Shown one piece after another: positions 26,468-34,906 of a stretch of DNA of 64,000 nucleotides. The notes beneath the pieces were generated by a model. The model saw only the letters and a list, made by a program, of their open reading frames with translations, searched no databases and was not told where the DNA came from. A program made the position numbers and the translations under genes. The DNA comes from an uncultured Mycoplasmatota bacterium (GTDB lineage: Bacteria; Bacillota_I; Bacilli_A; RF39; UBA660). The DNA lies in contig USGP01000004.1 in the NCBI GenBank assembly GCA_900554315.1, positions 10,362 to 74,361 of the forward strand, in the 5' to 3' direction. Position 1 is the stretch's first letter; each line of letters opens with the position of its first letter.

Positions 26468-28018
26468 TTATCTAGGAACATAAACTTTTCCAGTTGATTC
26501 TAGGTCTTTTAAAACAGCACTAGTATCTCCTGTTTTTGGAGCATTAATTTCTTCTTGAACTCTACTTTGCCAGTTTCCGGCATGAACGATACGTCTACAA
26601 GCAGGATTTTCTATTAATTCACTTTTTGGTAAAATGGATAATCTTACAAAATCAGTAAAGTCCATTGTATAAATTGCTTGTCCATCAGCAACTCTACCAG
26701 TTTCAGCATTTTCAAAGAATTTATCTAAAATTACTTTACCATTTGGATAAATGTATCCTATGTATCCGTTAAATGTATTTTCTCCCTTAATACGGAAAAA
26801 TGGATCTGTTTGTTCATAGAATTCTTTCTTTTCCATAAATAAGTCTAGTAAACGTTCTTGTTTTCTTCTTTTTTCTTCTTCTGTTCTGTGTTCTGCCCCA
26901 ATTTGTTTTCCTGTTGCTACTGCTATTTGATCTAATTCTGACTTTGGTAAGAACTTCCAGTTAGCTTGAATGTCTTCTAGTCTTGTTCTTACAAATTCTT
27001 CTGCTTCTTTTAATGTTAGTCCATCTAATTCATGTTCTCCAAAAGATAGAAGTTGAATTTCTGGATGACTTACTACAAATTCCTTGTATTGATTGTAAAC
27101 ATCTTTTGGTGTAATTGTAACGCCTTGTTCCTTGCGGCCTAATTCTACATTGTTTACATTACCAACTGTAATTTGTAATTTATCATCTTGCTTCTTATCC
27201 GGATTTTCTTTAAAGTAATTAGCAACAAAGATTAGGTAACGTTGTGGGTCGTCACTTCCATAAGTTTTGGCTGCTTTTATAAATTCAGAAGCCAAATATA
27301 AATCTAATTTTTCTTTGTTTCTTGGTGATAGGCTTTCAAAATTAATTGGATGTTGCTCCATGAATGCTATAATTTCTGGAACGTGATCTACAATGTTTTG
27401 TAGTGCCTTAGCACAATCTCTAGAGAATTTATTAACACTTGTTGGTTTACTATGAACAAAATCCGGTATATTAGTAACACCAAATTGTTTAAGGTTTTGT
27501 TTAATAAACATTCTTTCTATTGCCGAAAATCTTGATAAATTTTGAGCACATAATTTTAATTGTCTTTCTGCTTCTAATCTTTTTTCATATTTTAAATATA
27601 AAGATGGAAAGTTTCTTTGTAATTCTTTTGCTGTTTGCATCCTTTGTAATTTAGAAAGATATGGTTTGGTCTCTTGTTGTGCCCATTTCAGAAATTCTTT
27701 GTTAGTTAGCCCATTTGAAAAATTAACAACTGGCATGTTTAAGTTCATAACTAATGTACTCATTATTGCAGATGGAGAAAAAATAATGCTTTTTTCTAGT
27801 GTGTTTTCGTCTGTTTTTACTTGCATTGTTTGGAAAAATTCAATATCTTCAGTTGGCCCTAGCGATGCAATATAATCCATTAATTTGCCTTGAGCAGCTG
27901 TAATAATTTTTTCAGTTTGTTTTGGATTTTCAAATAATGATATGATGTCTGCAGCTCGTAAAATAACTGGTGTTTCAATTGGTACACCTCTTTGAATATT
28001 TTGTGTCAATACCGACAT
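26468..28018 (-). CDS. Hypothetical cytosolic protein, 516 residues
   Basis: I do not recognise this protein. It is soluble and largely helical. It has a charged central region (HRTEEEKRRKQERLLDLF) and a C-terminal part with more beta character (GYIGYIYPNGKVILDKFFEN). I chose the ATG at 28018 because AAAGGGGGA lies 8 bases upstream; upstream codons lack an SD. Its promoter is a perfect consensus (28046-28074) embedded in the preceding terminator, which suggests strong constitutive expression. It stands alone between two terminators. Confidence 0.75.
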   Translation of the reverse strand: MSVLTQNIQRGVPIETPVILRAADIISLFENPKQTEKIITAAQGKLMDYIASLGPTEDIEFFQTMQVKTDENTLEKSIIFSPSAIMSTLVMNLNMPVVNFSNGLTNKEFLKWAQQETKPYLSKLQRMQTAKELQRNFPSLYLKYEKRLEAERQLKLCAQNLSRFSAIERMFIKQNLKQFGVTNIPDFVHSKPTSVNKFSRDCAKALQNIVDHVPEIIAFMEQHPINFESLSPRNKEKLDLYLASEFIKAAKTYGSDDPQRYLIFVANYFKENPDKKQDDKLQITVGNVNNVELGRKEQGVTITPKDVYNQYKEFVVSHPEIQLLSFGEHELDGLTLKEAEEFVRTRLEDIQANWKFLPKSELDQIAVATGKQIGAEHRTEEEKRRKQERLLDLFMEKKEFYEQTDPFFRIKGENTFNGYIGYIYPNGKVILDKFFENAETGRVADGQAIYTMDFTDFVRLSILPKSELIENPACRRIVHAGNWQSRVQEEINAPKTGDTSAVLKDLESTGKVYVPR

Positions 28019-28045
28019 ATTAATCCCCCTTTTCATTGTTGATAT

Positions 28046-28074
28046 ATTATACCACAAAAAAGCAAAAGTGTCAA
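28046..28074 (-). promoter_or_regulatory. Perfect consensus promoter for the 516-residue gene
   Basis: On the minus strand, TTGACA (28069-28074), 17-base spacer, TATAAT (28046-28051). The -35 box forms one arm of the TGTCAAGTTGACA palindrome, which also serves as the upstream gene's terminator stem. Confidence 0.85.
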
Positions 28075-28086
28075 CTTGACACTTCT
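28055..28086 (-). terminator. Terminator overlapping the next promoter
   Basis: Stem AGAAGTGTC/GACACTTTT (28064-28086), loop AAGTT, then a T-rich tail on the minus strand. It ends the 92-residue membrane gene and contains the -35 box of the next transcript. Confidence 0.7.
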
Positions 28087-28363
28087 ATTTTTTCTTTGTT
28101 AATACTTTGTTTTTATCCTTGTGTTCTTTTTTCTTTTTACCTGATAAATATCCTACTCCAAAAGCTGCTACTCCAATAGGAACAACTTTAATCCAAGGAT
28201 TGTCTTCTCTTGATTGTTCTTCTTGTACTTCTACTTTTGGTGGGTCAATCGTAATCTCTTTAGCTTGAACAGTAGTTGGTAAAAAGATATTTCCCATTAA
28301 TAAAACTGAACATAATATTATAGCTGTTTTGGTTACTTTGATATTAGTAGGTAGTAATTTCAT
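28085..28363 (-). CDS. Small membrane protein with signal peptide-like start
   Basis: Unrecognised 92-residue protein. It has a hydrophobic N-terminal segment (about 13-31, ending TTVQAKE, a plausible signal-peptidase site), a short acidic/Pro segment, a second hydrophobic segment (WIKVVPIGVAAFGVGYL, about 57-73) and a Lys-rich tail. Its first 13 residues (MKLLPTNIKVTKT) resemble those of the lipoprotein just upstream (MKLKGKNIKATRK), hinting at shared origin. It begins right at the upstream stop (TAATATG), so it is co-translated. Confidence 0.7.
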   Translation of the reverse strand: MKLLPTNIKVTKTAIILCSVLLMGNIFLPTTVQAKEITIDPPKVEVQEEQSREDNPWIKVVPIGVAAFGVGYLSGKKKKEHKDKNKVLTKKK

Positions 28364-28364
28364 A

Positions 28365-29225
28365 TTATTTGCTTTTTCCCTTCTCTATTATATCTTTTTC
28401 TTTTACTTCTGATGTCATTAGTTCATTTCCTAGTATTGTCTTTTTTGCTTTTACTCCAGAATAGCAACTTATTTTAATTAAATCTAATGACTCGGAAACA
28501 TCTTTCATTGTATCATCAAATGATGGATTTGACTCAGATTGCATGTCATATATTTTATAAATCATATCTCCATATATAGAATGGTTATCTACTTTTACGT
28601 CTACTACTTTACCACTGATTGGATCGGATACTGATAGTAGTAAATCTGCACTATCGGATTTTTGTCCTAAGATAGTTACAGAAGAAAAATATTCTGCTTC
28701 TAACCCTACATATTCACAAGCAGCACCTTTTACACTTCTAAATAAACCATCTAAAACGATTTTCCTTCCATCTTTATCAATCTTTCCAGCAGCATAAGTT
28801 TTTAAATATGATAGGTTTTGTTCTACTCTAGCTCTTTCTATTTCTGTTAAATTGTCTGAATCTAGGCTTTCCACTAATAACTTAATGTCTTCTAAACTTA
28901 ATTCTTGTAATTCTTCTTTTGATTCCTGGGCTAATTCTTTGTAGTCATCACCTAAATCCAAATCATCTAATAATTTATAGATATTTACTTGTTCTTCTAG
29001 CGTAGATAAGTTTTCTAATGTGCCTTCATCGTTTTCTTCGGCATCCATGGATAATACATAATCCATATTAGAATTTTCTTTGTTAGCAGATACTGATGTT
29101 TCTATTGGTTCTTTTATAGCTGGATCATCTGATGCACAACTATATAATCCTCCTGATAATAATATAATGGACAAAATAGCTGCTGCTTTTCTTGTTGCTT
29201 TAATATTTTTTCCTTTTAATTTCAT
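28365..29225 (-). CDS. Lipoprotein, unknown function
   Basis: 286 residues with a lipobox LYSC near residue 29 (after AAAILSIILLSGG), so it should be lipidated and held on the outer face of the membrane. The mature part is acidic and helical at first (about 60-130) and then more mixed. No family recognised. A perfect promoter (29254-29282) and an AAGGGGGA SD precede it. It is co-transcribed with the small membrane protein downstream. Confidence 0.8.
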   Translation of the reverse strand: MKLKGKNIKATRKAAAILSIILLSGGLYSCASDDPAIKEPIETSVSANKENSNMDYVLSMDAEENDEGTLENLSTLEEQVNIYKLLDDLDLGDDYKELAQESKEELQELSLEDIKLLVESLDSDNLTEIERARVEQNLSYLKTYAAGKIDKDGRKIVLDGLFRSVKGAACEYVGLEAEYFSSVTILGQKSDSADLLLSVSDPISGKVVDVKVDNHSIYGDMIYKIYDMQSESNPSFDDTMKDVSESLDLIKISCYSGVKAKKTILGNELMTSEVKEKDIIEKGKSK

Positions 29226-29253
29226 AGGAAATCCCCCTTCTCAACTGTGCTTG

Positions 29254-29282
29254 ATTATAACACATTTGTTTTAGTTTGTCAA
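29254..29282 (-). promoter_or_regulatory. Perfect consensus promoter of the lipoprotein gene
   Basis: On the minus strand, TTGACA (29277-29282), 17 bases, TATAAT (29254-29259). It overlaps the divergent region that also drives the plus-strand gene at 29349. Confidence 0.85.
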
Positions 29283-29296
29283 TTTACAATCAATCT

Positions 29297-29325
29297 TTGC
29301 ATTATGCTCTTTTTCGTAGTACGAT
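29297..29325 (+). promoter_or_regulatory. Promoter of the 166-residue repeat protein
   Basis: TTGCAT (29297-29302), 17-base spacer, TACGAT (29320-29325), followed by AAAGGAGG before the ATG at 29349. Confidence 0.6.
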
Positions 29326-29348
29326 ATAGTTATAAAGGAGGGAGAATT

Positions 29349-29849
29349 ATGAATTTTCCTTATTCTGATGAAGCAAAGTCTTTTCGAGCCATTCTTGATA
29401 ACCCAGCTTTACTATCTACTTTGCCAACTTGCTTAAAATATGATACGGAATTTTTAGATATTTTCTATATTGTTTTAGGTGACGAAATTGCTCCATACAT
29501 TCCTTATCAAATTTTTGAAAAGCTAAAGTATGGCGACAGACAAAAAGCTTCTTCTGGTTTACAGGTTGAAAATGCTCCTAAGACTATGTTAGGAGATGAA
29601 GAAGATGTTATCCATCAATTATTTTCTGATCCTTCTTCTTTATCTTTATTGTCTACAGATGACAAGTACGATGACTCCTTGTTAGAAATTATGTACTTGT
29701 TGTGGGGTGATGAGATTTCTCCCTATATTCCTGATGAGATGTATCAACAATTAGTTGTGGAAGAGTCTATGCGTACCTATCATCTTCAATATGAAAGAGA
29801 ATGTGAAGACTGGGCCAAAAACTTTCCGGGGTCTAAAAAGAAAAAATAA
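29349..29849 (+). CDS. Internally duplicated acidic protein, 166 residues
   Basis: Unrecognised. I chose the ATG at 29349, 8 bases after AAAGGAGGGAG. The protein is two copies of a module of about 45 residues: residues 13-58 and 88-134. Both carry a DNPALLSTL or SDPSSLSLL start, a KYDxxxLxIxY core and the near-identical GDEIAPYIP / GDEISPYIP, ending in a helix (YQIFEKL / DEMYQQL). No signal peptide; a Lys-rich tail closes it. It is a monocistronic plus-strand gene between minus-strand operons. Confidence 0.75.
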   Translation: MNFPYSDEAKSFRAILDNPALLSTLPTCLKYDTEFLDIFYIVLGDEIAPYIPYQIFEKLKYGDRQKASSGLQVENAPKTMLGDEEDVIHQLFSDPSSLSLLSTDDKYDDSLLEIMYLLWGDEISPYIPDEMYQQLVVEESMRTYHLQYERECEDWAKNFPGSKKKK

Positions 29850-29877
29850 ATGTTATCGGTTGATAACATTTATTTTT
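29843..29877. terminator. Bidirectional terminator
   Basis: AAATGTTATC/GATAACATTT stem (29848-29871), A-rich before and T-rich after, between two convergent genes. Confidence 0.85.
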
Positions 29878-30724
29878 CATATTCTTCGCTTAATAATGTT
29901 TGTAGAGTTACTAACTGATATCCTCTTGATTTAATATAATTAATAATCGTTGGCAATTCTGTTTCTACAATACTATTTATTGGTAAAGAGATAATCGCTC
30001 CATTTTGTAATTTATCTTTTATCTCTTGAAAAGGGCTATTAGTTATCTTTATTGTTGGTGTTACTGTATGTAGCTTCAGTTTACTACATAGTTCTATTAC
30101 TTCTTTATTGTCATAGTCAGCATAACAGTACCGGGCAGCATTACCTGTTATATTTTTTAAATACTGAATTGCAGATTGAAAATAGATTTCTTCATAGTGA
30201 TGATTGTAATTTAAAATTTCTAGCTCGTGATTTTTTATATTTTTTACTGTTGCTAGATTATTTTCTAACCATAGGCCATCTAGAAAAAAAGTTGCGGGAA
30301 TATTTTCTTGATTTATAATTCTTATTATTTCTTCTGGATTAGATTGGTTTTCGATTGGAAACAATAAAGCTACTTCTCTATTTTCTCCATTTCCTCCTAT
30401 TACAAATTTATCATATGTATCCTCTATGGAAACGGTTGGGGTCGTTTCTTTGAACACTGTTAACATTTCATTATAGGCACCATATTGCTTCATTTTTTGA
30501 TATGTTTTATCAATATCTACCGTTTGTCCATTCTTTCCAGATTTTATCTTATTTCCGTCTGTTTTAGCATCCATTGCTTCTATTTCTTTTTTCTTGCTTT
30601 CTTCTTTGATTTGTTTCATTAGTGGATCTGTTTGTCTAATTAGATTTATAGTTTTATCTGTGTAATAAAAACTAAATAATACTAGGGCTATTACTGATAT
30701 CATTTGTAATAGTTTTTTTATCAT
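29870..30724 (-). CDS. NodB-like polysaccharide deacetylase homologue, probably inactive
   Basis: Membrane-anchored (segment at about 5-25), 284 residues. The second half has the shape of the NodB domain: IPATFFLDGLWLENN corresponds to the ATFFLTGxxxxxxP motif of spore and peptidoglycan deacetylases, followed by KNHELEILNYNHHY. The usual TFDDG metal motif reads ALLFPIEN and the HxxxH motif is degraded, so the metal site looks lost. Start is the ATG at 30724 with SD AGGTGA. It could be a binding or regulatory relative; this is inference. Confidence 0.7.
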   Translation of the reverse strand: MIKKLLQMISVIALVLFSFYYTDKTINLIRQTDPLMKQIKEESKKKEIEAMDAKTDGNKIKSGKNGQTVDIDKTYQKMKQYGAYNEMLTVFKETTPTVSIEDTYDKFVIGGNGENREVALLFPIENQSNPEEIIRIINQENIPATFFLDGLWLENNLATVKNIKNHELEILNYNHHYEEIYFQSAIQYLKNITGNAARYCYADYDNKEVIELCSKLKLHTVTPTIKITNSPFQEIKDKLQNGAIISLPINSIVETELPTIINYIKSRGYQLVTLQTLLSEEYEK

Positions 30725-30748
30725 TATTATCACCTAGAATAATATATG

Positions 30749-30775
30749 AAAAAAAAGTTCATTTCTGAACTTTTT
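30749..30775 (-). terminator. Intrinsic terminator after pnp
   Basis: AAAAGTTCA/TGAACTTTT stem (30753-30774) with T run on the minus strand, at the pnp stop. Confidence 0.8.
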
Positions 30776-32939
30776 AATTTGACTCTTTATCTTCTTTTTT
30801 CTTTTGTTTTGGAAGAGCATCTTTTCTTGAGAAATTTTGTCTTCCTTTTTTATCTGGTCCAAGAGCTTTTACTATAATCGTATCTCCTACTTTTACTACG
30901 TCTTCTACTTTGTTTACTCTTTCGTGTGCTAGTTGAGAGATGTGAACTAATCCTTCGCATCCTGGCCATAGTTGGACAAAACATCCAAAGTCTTCAATCT
31001 TTACAACTTTTGCTTCGTAGATTTTACCTACTTCTACTTCTCTTACTACTTCTTCAATCATCTTTCTTGTCTTGTTGATAATTTCTCTATCACTATGATA
31101 AATGATAACTCTACCATCATCTTCTAAATCAACTTTAACAGCATTGATATTGTTGACGTCTGTTACATTAGAGGCGTCACAAATGATTTTTGTAATCATT
31201 TCTCCACCTTTTCCTATAACGTCTTTAATTTTAGCTGGATCAATAGTAAATGTTTCCATCTTTGGTGCGTATTGAGATACGTCTGGTCTTGGCTTACTAA
31301 TTTGTTTTTCCATTACATCTAGTACTTGCATACGGGCTTTCTTAGCTTGTTCTAAGGCTTCTTGTAGGATTTGTTTGGTGATTCCTTTTATTTTGATGTC
31401 CATTTGTAAGGCACATACACCTTTTCTTGTACCAGCTACTTTAAAGTCCATATCTCCTAGATGATCTTCCATTCCTTGAATGTCTGTTAAAATTGTGTAG
31501 TCATCTCCATGTGTAATTAATCCCATAGCAATACCAGCAACAGGAGCTTTGATTGGAACTCCTGCAGCCATTAGAGACATACAACCAGCACAAATACTTG
31601 CTTGTGATGAAGAACCGTTAGACTCTAATATTTCTGATACTACACGAATTGTATATGGGAATTCTTCTTCACTTGGTATTACTTGAAGTAAAGCTTTTTC
31701 TCCCAAAGCACCATGTCCGATTTCTCTTCTACCTGGTGCTCCATATCTTCCAGTTTCTCCTACTGAAAATTGAGGAAAGTTGTAGTGTAACATAAAACGT
31801 TTTTGATCTTCTAGACCAAGTCCATCTAGTATTTGATGTTCTCCTAAGGCACCTAGTGTTGTTACTGAAAGGGCTTGTGTTTCTCCACGAGTAAATAAAG
31901 CTGAACCATGTGTTCTTGGTAATAAATCAATATCCGTAGATAGTGGTCTAATTTCATCCATCTGTCTACCATCTGATCTGATATGTTCTTTTACGACGAT
32001 ACTTCTAAATAAATTATATTCAATATCAGATACTACCATATTGGCTTTTACTAATATTTCTTTTAATTCTTCTTCTTTTACTTTATCTTCATATTCAGAT
32101 CTATATAATTCTTCTACTTCTTCTTTTATAGCATCGATTGCGGCATATTTTTCTAATTTTTCTTTGATACGAAGTGCTTTATCCATTTTGTCTGAAATTA
32201 AATCTGTAATTCTTTTTCTCATTTCTTCGTCTATTTCAAGGCGTTCATATTCCATTTTTTCTTCGCCAATTTCAGAAATAATTTCTTCTTCAAAAGCAAT
32301 TAATTTCTTTACTGCTTCATGTCCAAACATCAATGCTTCCAACATGATATCTTCTGGTACTTCTTTAGCACTAGATTCTACCATATTAATAGCATCTTTT
32401 GTTCCTGCTACAGTTAAATCTAACTCTGATTGTTCTAACTCTTCTGGTGTTGGATTAATTACAAATTCACCATTTACTCTTCCTACTTTTACTCCAGCAA
32501 TTGGTCCATTAAATGGTATCTTAGAAATAGATACGGCTAAAGAAGAACCTAACATGGCTGTTAATTCAGGGGAACAATCTTGATCTACTGATAAAACAGT
32601 AGATATAATTTGTACTTCATTTTTAAATCCTTCTGGAAATAATGGCCTCATTGGACGGTCAATCATTCTAGCTGCAAGAGTAGCATTTTCGCTTGGACGT
32701 CCTTCACGTTTGATGAATCCTCCTGGGATTTTACCTACAGAATATAATTTTTCTTGATAATTTACTGTTAATGGAAAAAAGTCAGATAATAGGTTTACTG
32801 TTTTTGATACTACTGCTGCTGTTAAAACAACAGTGTCATTATAACGTACTAAAACAGCTCCATCGGCTTGCTTAGCAAGTTCTCCATGTTCTACTATAAT
32901 CTTTCTTCCATAAAAATCTAATTCAAATGTCTTTTTCAT
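30774..32939 (-). CDS. pnp: Polyribonucleotide nucleotidyltransferase (PNPase)
   Basis: Phosphorolytic 3'-5' exoribonuclease in RNA decay. Two RNase PH domains are joined by a helical domain, followed by KH (about IDPAKIKDVIGKGGEMI) and S1 (VGKIYEAKVVKIEDFGCFVQ). GRRE-type and ETGRYGAPGRREIGHG phosphate-binding motifs are intact. I chose the ATG at 32939 (MKKTFELDF), right after GGAGGAAGT, giving 721 residues. A short unknown gene lies between it and rpsO, in the conserved rpsO-pnp neighbourhood. Confidence 0.97.
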   Translation of the reverse strand: MKKTFELDFYGRKIIVEHGELAKQADGAVLVRYNDTVVLTAAVVSKTVNLLSDFFPLTVNYQEKLYSVGKIPGGFIKREGRPSENATLAARMIDRPMRPLFPEGFKNEVQIISTVLSVDQDCSPELTAMLGSSLAVSISKIPFNGPIAGVKVGRVNGEFVINPTPEELEQSELDLTVAGTKDAINMVESSAKEVPEDIMLEALMFGHEAVKKLIAFEEEIISEIGEEKMEYERLEIDEEMRKRITDLISDKMDKALRIKEKLEKYAAIDAIKEEVEELYRSEYEDKVKEEELKEILVKANMVVSDIEYNLFRSIVVKEHIRSDGRQMDEIRPLSTDIDLLPRTHGSALFTRGETQALSVTTLGALGEHQILDGLGLEDQKRFMLHYNFPQFSVGETGRYGAPGRREIGHGALGEKALLQVIPSEEEFPYTIRVVSEILESNGSSSQASICAGCMSLMAAGVPIKAPVAGIAMGLITHGDDYTILTDIQGMEDHLGDMDFKVAGTRKGVCALQMDIKIKGITKQILQEALEQAKKARMQVLDVMEKQISKPRPDVSQYAPKMETFTIDPAKIKDVIGKGGEMITKIICDASNVTDVNNINAVKVDLEDDGRVIIYHSDREIINKTRKMIEEVVREVEVGKIYEAKVVKIEDFGCFVQLWPGCEGLVHISQLAHERVNKVEDVVKVGDTIIVKALGPDKKGRQNFSRKDALPKQKKKEDKESN

Positions 32940-32998
32940 ACTTCCTCCATACATGTTCCATTACTAGAATATCAAAAAATTAAAGAAATTTCTACATT

Positions 32999-33433
32999 TT
33001 ATTGGATTTCTTTCCTTTTTGCTGGTGAAGATATTCTATTAAAAAACTCCTTTATTTGTTGTTCTGATATGCTTATTGCTGGTATTCGTTGATGGTTAGA
33101 AAAGTCCATCCCTTCTATTAATGTCATCTCACTCATTCTGTCATAACTTGGTATTTGGTATCTTAGTAATGCTTTATCATTATATCGTATTATTTCATTT
33201 TCTTTACTATAAAATATTTTTTCATCTGTTGTCTCTCCATCAGATATCCCTATTACTTGACATAAAAAAGCATAATCTCTTCTTACATTTATACCATTTA
33301 TTTTTTCTATCCAAGATATTTGTAAATACTCTTTTCCTTGTTCATCTTTTATTCTAGATATTAGTGTATTATCATTGGCTAAAAATGTTGATAGTATCTG
33401 AGAAGCCAATTCTTCTCTCATAGTATTTTTCAT
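32999..33433 (-). CDS. Hypothetical protein, 144 residues, between rpsO and pnp
   Basis: Unrecognised soluble protein with alternating beta-like and charged segments (EYLQISWIEKINGINVRRDYAF) and a C-terminal helix. It follows the rpsO terminator and precedes pnp by about 60 bases without a terminator, so it may share the pnp transcript. Both usual partners flank it, so it looks inserted into a conserved pair. The SD is AAGGAGA before the ATG. Confidence 0.65.
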   Translation of the reverse strand: MKNTMREELASQILSTFLANDNTLISRIKDEQGKEYLQISWIEKINGINVRRDYAFLCQVIGISDGETTDEKIFYSKENEIIRYNDKALLRYQIPSYDRMSEMTLIEGMDFSNHQRIPAISISEQQIKEFFNRISSPAKRKEIQ

Positions 33434-33442
33434 AAATCTCCT

Positions 33443-33468
33443 TAAAAAAAACAGTGCCTAAGCACTAT
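33443..33468 (-). terminator. Terminator after rpsO
   Basis: AGTGC/GCACT stem (33453-33466) with an eight-base T run on the minus strand, at the rpsO stop. Confidence 0.85.
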
Positions 33469-33734
33469 TTTCTTAATCCTAATTTTTTGATTACTTCACG
33501 ATAACTTTGGATATCTTTCTTTGCTAAGTATCCTAACATATTACGACGTTGTCCAACTTTCTTTAAAAGTCCTCTACGTGAATGATAATCGTGAATATGT
33601 GTTTTTAAATGTTCTGTTAAATCGTTGATTTCTTTTGTAAGAATTGCGATTTGTACTTCTGCAGAACCAGTATCTTTTTCGTTCTTTGCAAAATCTTTAA
33701 TGATCTTTGCTTTTTCTTCTTTTGTTAAAGCCAT
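33465..33734 (-). CDS. rpsO: Ribosomal protein S15
   Basis: Primary 16S rRNA-binding protein of the 30S subunit, 89 residues. The characteristic DTGSAEVQIA, LTEHLKTHIHDYHSRRGLL and RRNMLGYL segments are all present. Two ATGs are adjacent; the second (33734) gives the family-standard MALTKEEK start and better SD spacing from AAGGAAG. Confidence 0.98.
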   Translation of the reverse strand: MALTKEEKAKIIKDFAKNEKDTGSAEVQIAILTKEINDLTEHLKTHIHDYHSRRGLLKKVGQRRNMLGYLAKKDIQSYREVIKKLGLRK

Positions 33735-33761
33735 CATTACACTTCCTTTCTTATAGATTCA

Positions 33762-33806
33762 CCAAAACTAAGTAAAAAGTCGGAAATTCTTTAGACTGAG
33801 TATTGG
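33762..33806 (-). promoter_or_regulatory. Imperfect stem in the rpsO leader
   Basis: The 5' and 3' arms of the leader pair imperfectly (CCAA-ACT-AGT-AAAG type helix with small internal loops) just upstream of the SD. S15 is known to bind its own leader in several bacteria. That this stem does so is inference. Confidence 0.4.
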
Positions 33807-33816
33807 CAGCACATAT

Positions 33817-33845
33817 AATATACTATACTTTTTCATTTTTGGCAA
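33817..33845 (-). promoter_or_regulatory. rpsO promoter
   Basis: On the minus strand, TTGCCA (33840-33845), 17 bases, TATATT (33817-33822). This gives a leader of about 75 bases. Confidence 0.75.
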
Positions 33846-33848
33846 GTA

Positions 33849-34802
33849 TTATCCAAATATTAAATAGGCATAATAGGCAATAAATATTGTTAACATTAAA
33901 ATTCCTTCTTTTTTGGATACCTTTTTTTCACTTCTGGCAAAAAGATATAATAACAATGATGTTAAAAATACTGTGATGATATCGATTAGATTAAAGTTTT
34001 CTAATACTAAGTCTCCATACAATACAATGGGTAGTCCTAACACAATACAGATATTAAAAATATTAGTACCTATAATATTTCCTATGGCCATATCAAATTC
34101 TTTTTTTCTAGCGCTTGTTACTGTCATTACCATTTCTGGAAGAGATGTTCCTATTACAATTAAAACCATGGTAATTAGTTTTTCACTGATATTTAATTTT
34201 TCTGCTAAAATCGTTGCATTATTTACGATGACATCACTACTTAATGTAATACAGATTAAAGATGTGATTAGTAGAAAGATGATTAAAAAGATATTCTTGT
34301 ATACTGGTTCTACTTTTTCTTTTTCTTCATCTTTCTTTTTTAATAATTGTACAATGTAGGAAACAAACATACAGAAAAGTAAAATTAAGATAATTCCATC
34401 TGCTCTAGAAAAAGTATTGGGCGTTAATGGATTAAAAACACTGTCCAACATTAAGACTACAAAGCCTGTTGTTATAATTAGTAGAATTGGTAATTCTTTT
34501 TTTATGGTAGCATGTTTTACTCTAATCGGTCGAACGAGTGCCGCTAGTCCAATTATCAAAAAAGTATTTACAATACAACTTCCTACGACATTGGCAAAAG
34601 CTATCGTTCCGTTTCCATCTGCTACACTTTGAAAAGAAATCGCTACTTCCGGTGCACACGTTCCAAAGGCTACAATAGTTAAAGCTATTAACATTTTAGG
34701 AACATGACAGCGAAGAGCAAGTGAAGAAGCACAGTCTACTAAAATATCACTGGATTTTATAATGATAACAAAACCTAAAAATAAAAATATCACTTCTAAC
34801 AT
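33849..34802 (-). CDS. Calcium/sodium antiporter, CaCA superfamily
   Basis: Polytopic cation exchanger of the YrbG type, 317 residues with about ten membrane segments in two inverted halves. Each half carries the ion-binding alpha repeat: GTCAPEVAISFQS near residue 48 and GTSLPEMVMTVTSARK near 210, with the acidic residues in place. Ion specificity cannot be read from the sequence. It lies between the TruB fusion and rpsO, with the TruB terminator upstream, so it is probably transcribed alone. Confidence 0.9.
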   Translation of the reverse strand: MLEVIFLFLGFVIIIKSSDILVDCASSLALRCHVPKMLIALTIVAFGTCAPEVAISFQSVADGNGTIAFANVVGSCIVNTFLIIGLAALVRPIRVKHATIKKELPILLIITTGFVVLMLDSVFNPLTPNTFSRADGIILILLFCMFVSYIVQLLKKKDEEKEKVEPVYKNIFLIIFLLITSLICITLSSDVIVNNATILAEKLNISEKLITMVLIVIGTSLPEMVMTVTSARKKEFDMAIGNIIGTNIFNICIVLGLPIVLYGDLVLENFNLIDIITVFLTSLLLYLFARSEKKVSKKEGILMLTIFIAYYAYLIFG

Positions 34803-34879
34803 GCTAACCCCTACTTTCCATTTTATTATACTATAGACGCTTCTTACTTTTCTAGGGTATATTATTACTTTACAGTAAA

Positions 34880-34906
34880 GAAAAAAAGAACTTTTAAAAG
34901 TTCTTC
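34880..34906 (-). terminator. Terminator after the VanY-TruB gene
   Basis: GAACTTTTAAAAGTTC palindrome (34888-34903) with T run on the minus strand, overlapping the stop. Confidence 0.8.

Noticed and set aside
32041..32583. Plus-strand 180-residue open frame antisense to pnp
   Set aside because: Ser/Ile-rich shadow of the highly conserved pnp frame, without SD or known motif.
33913..34359. Plus-strand 148-residue hydrophobic frame
   Set aside because: Antisense to the cation antiporter, which has both conserved GT-x(2)-PE repeats; no SD.
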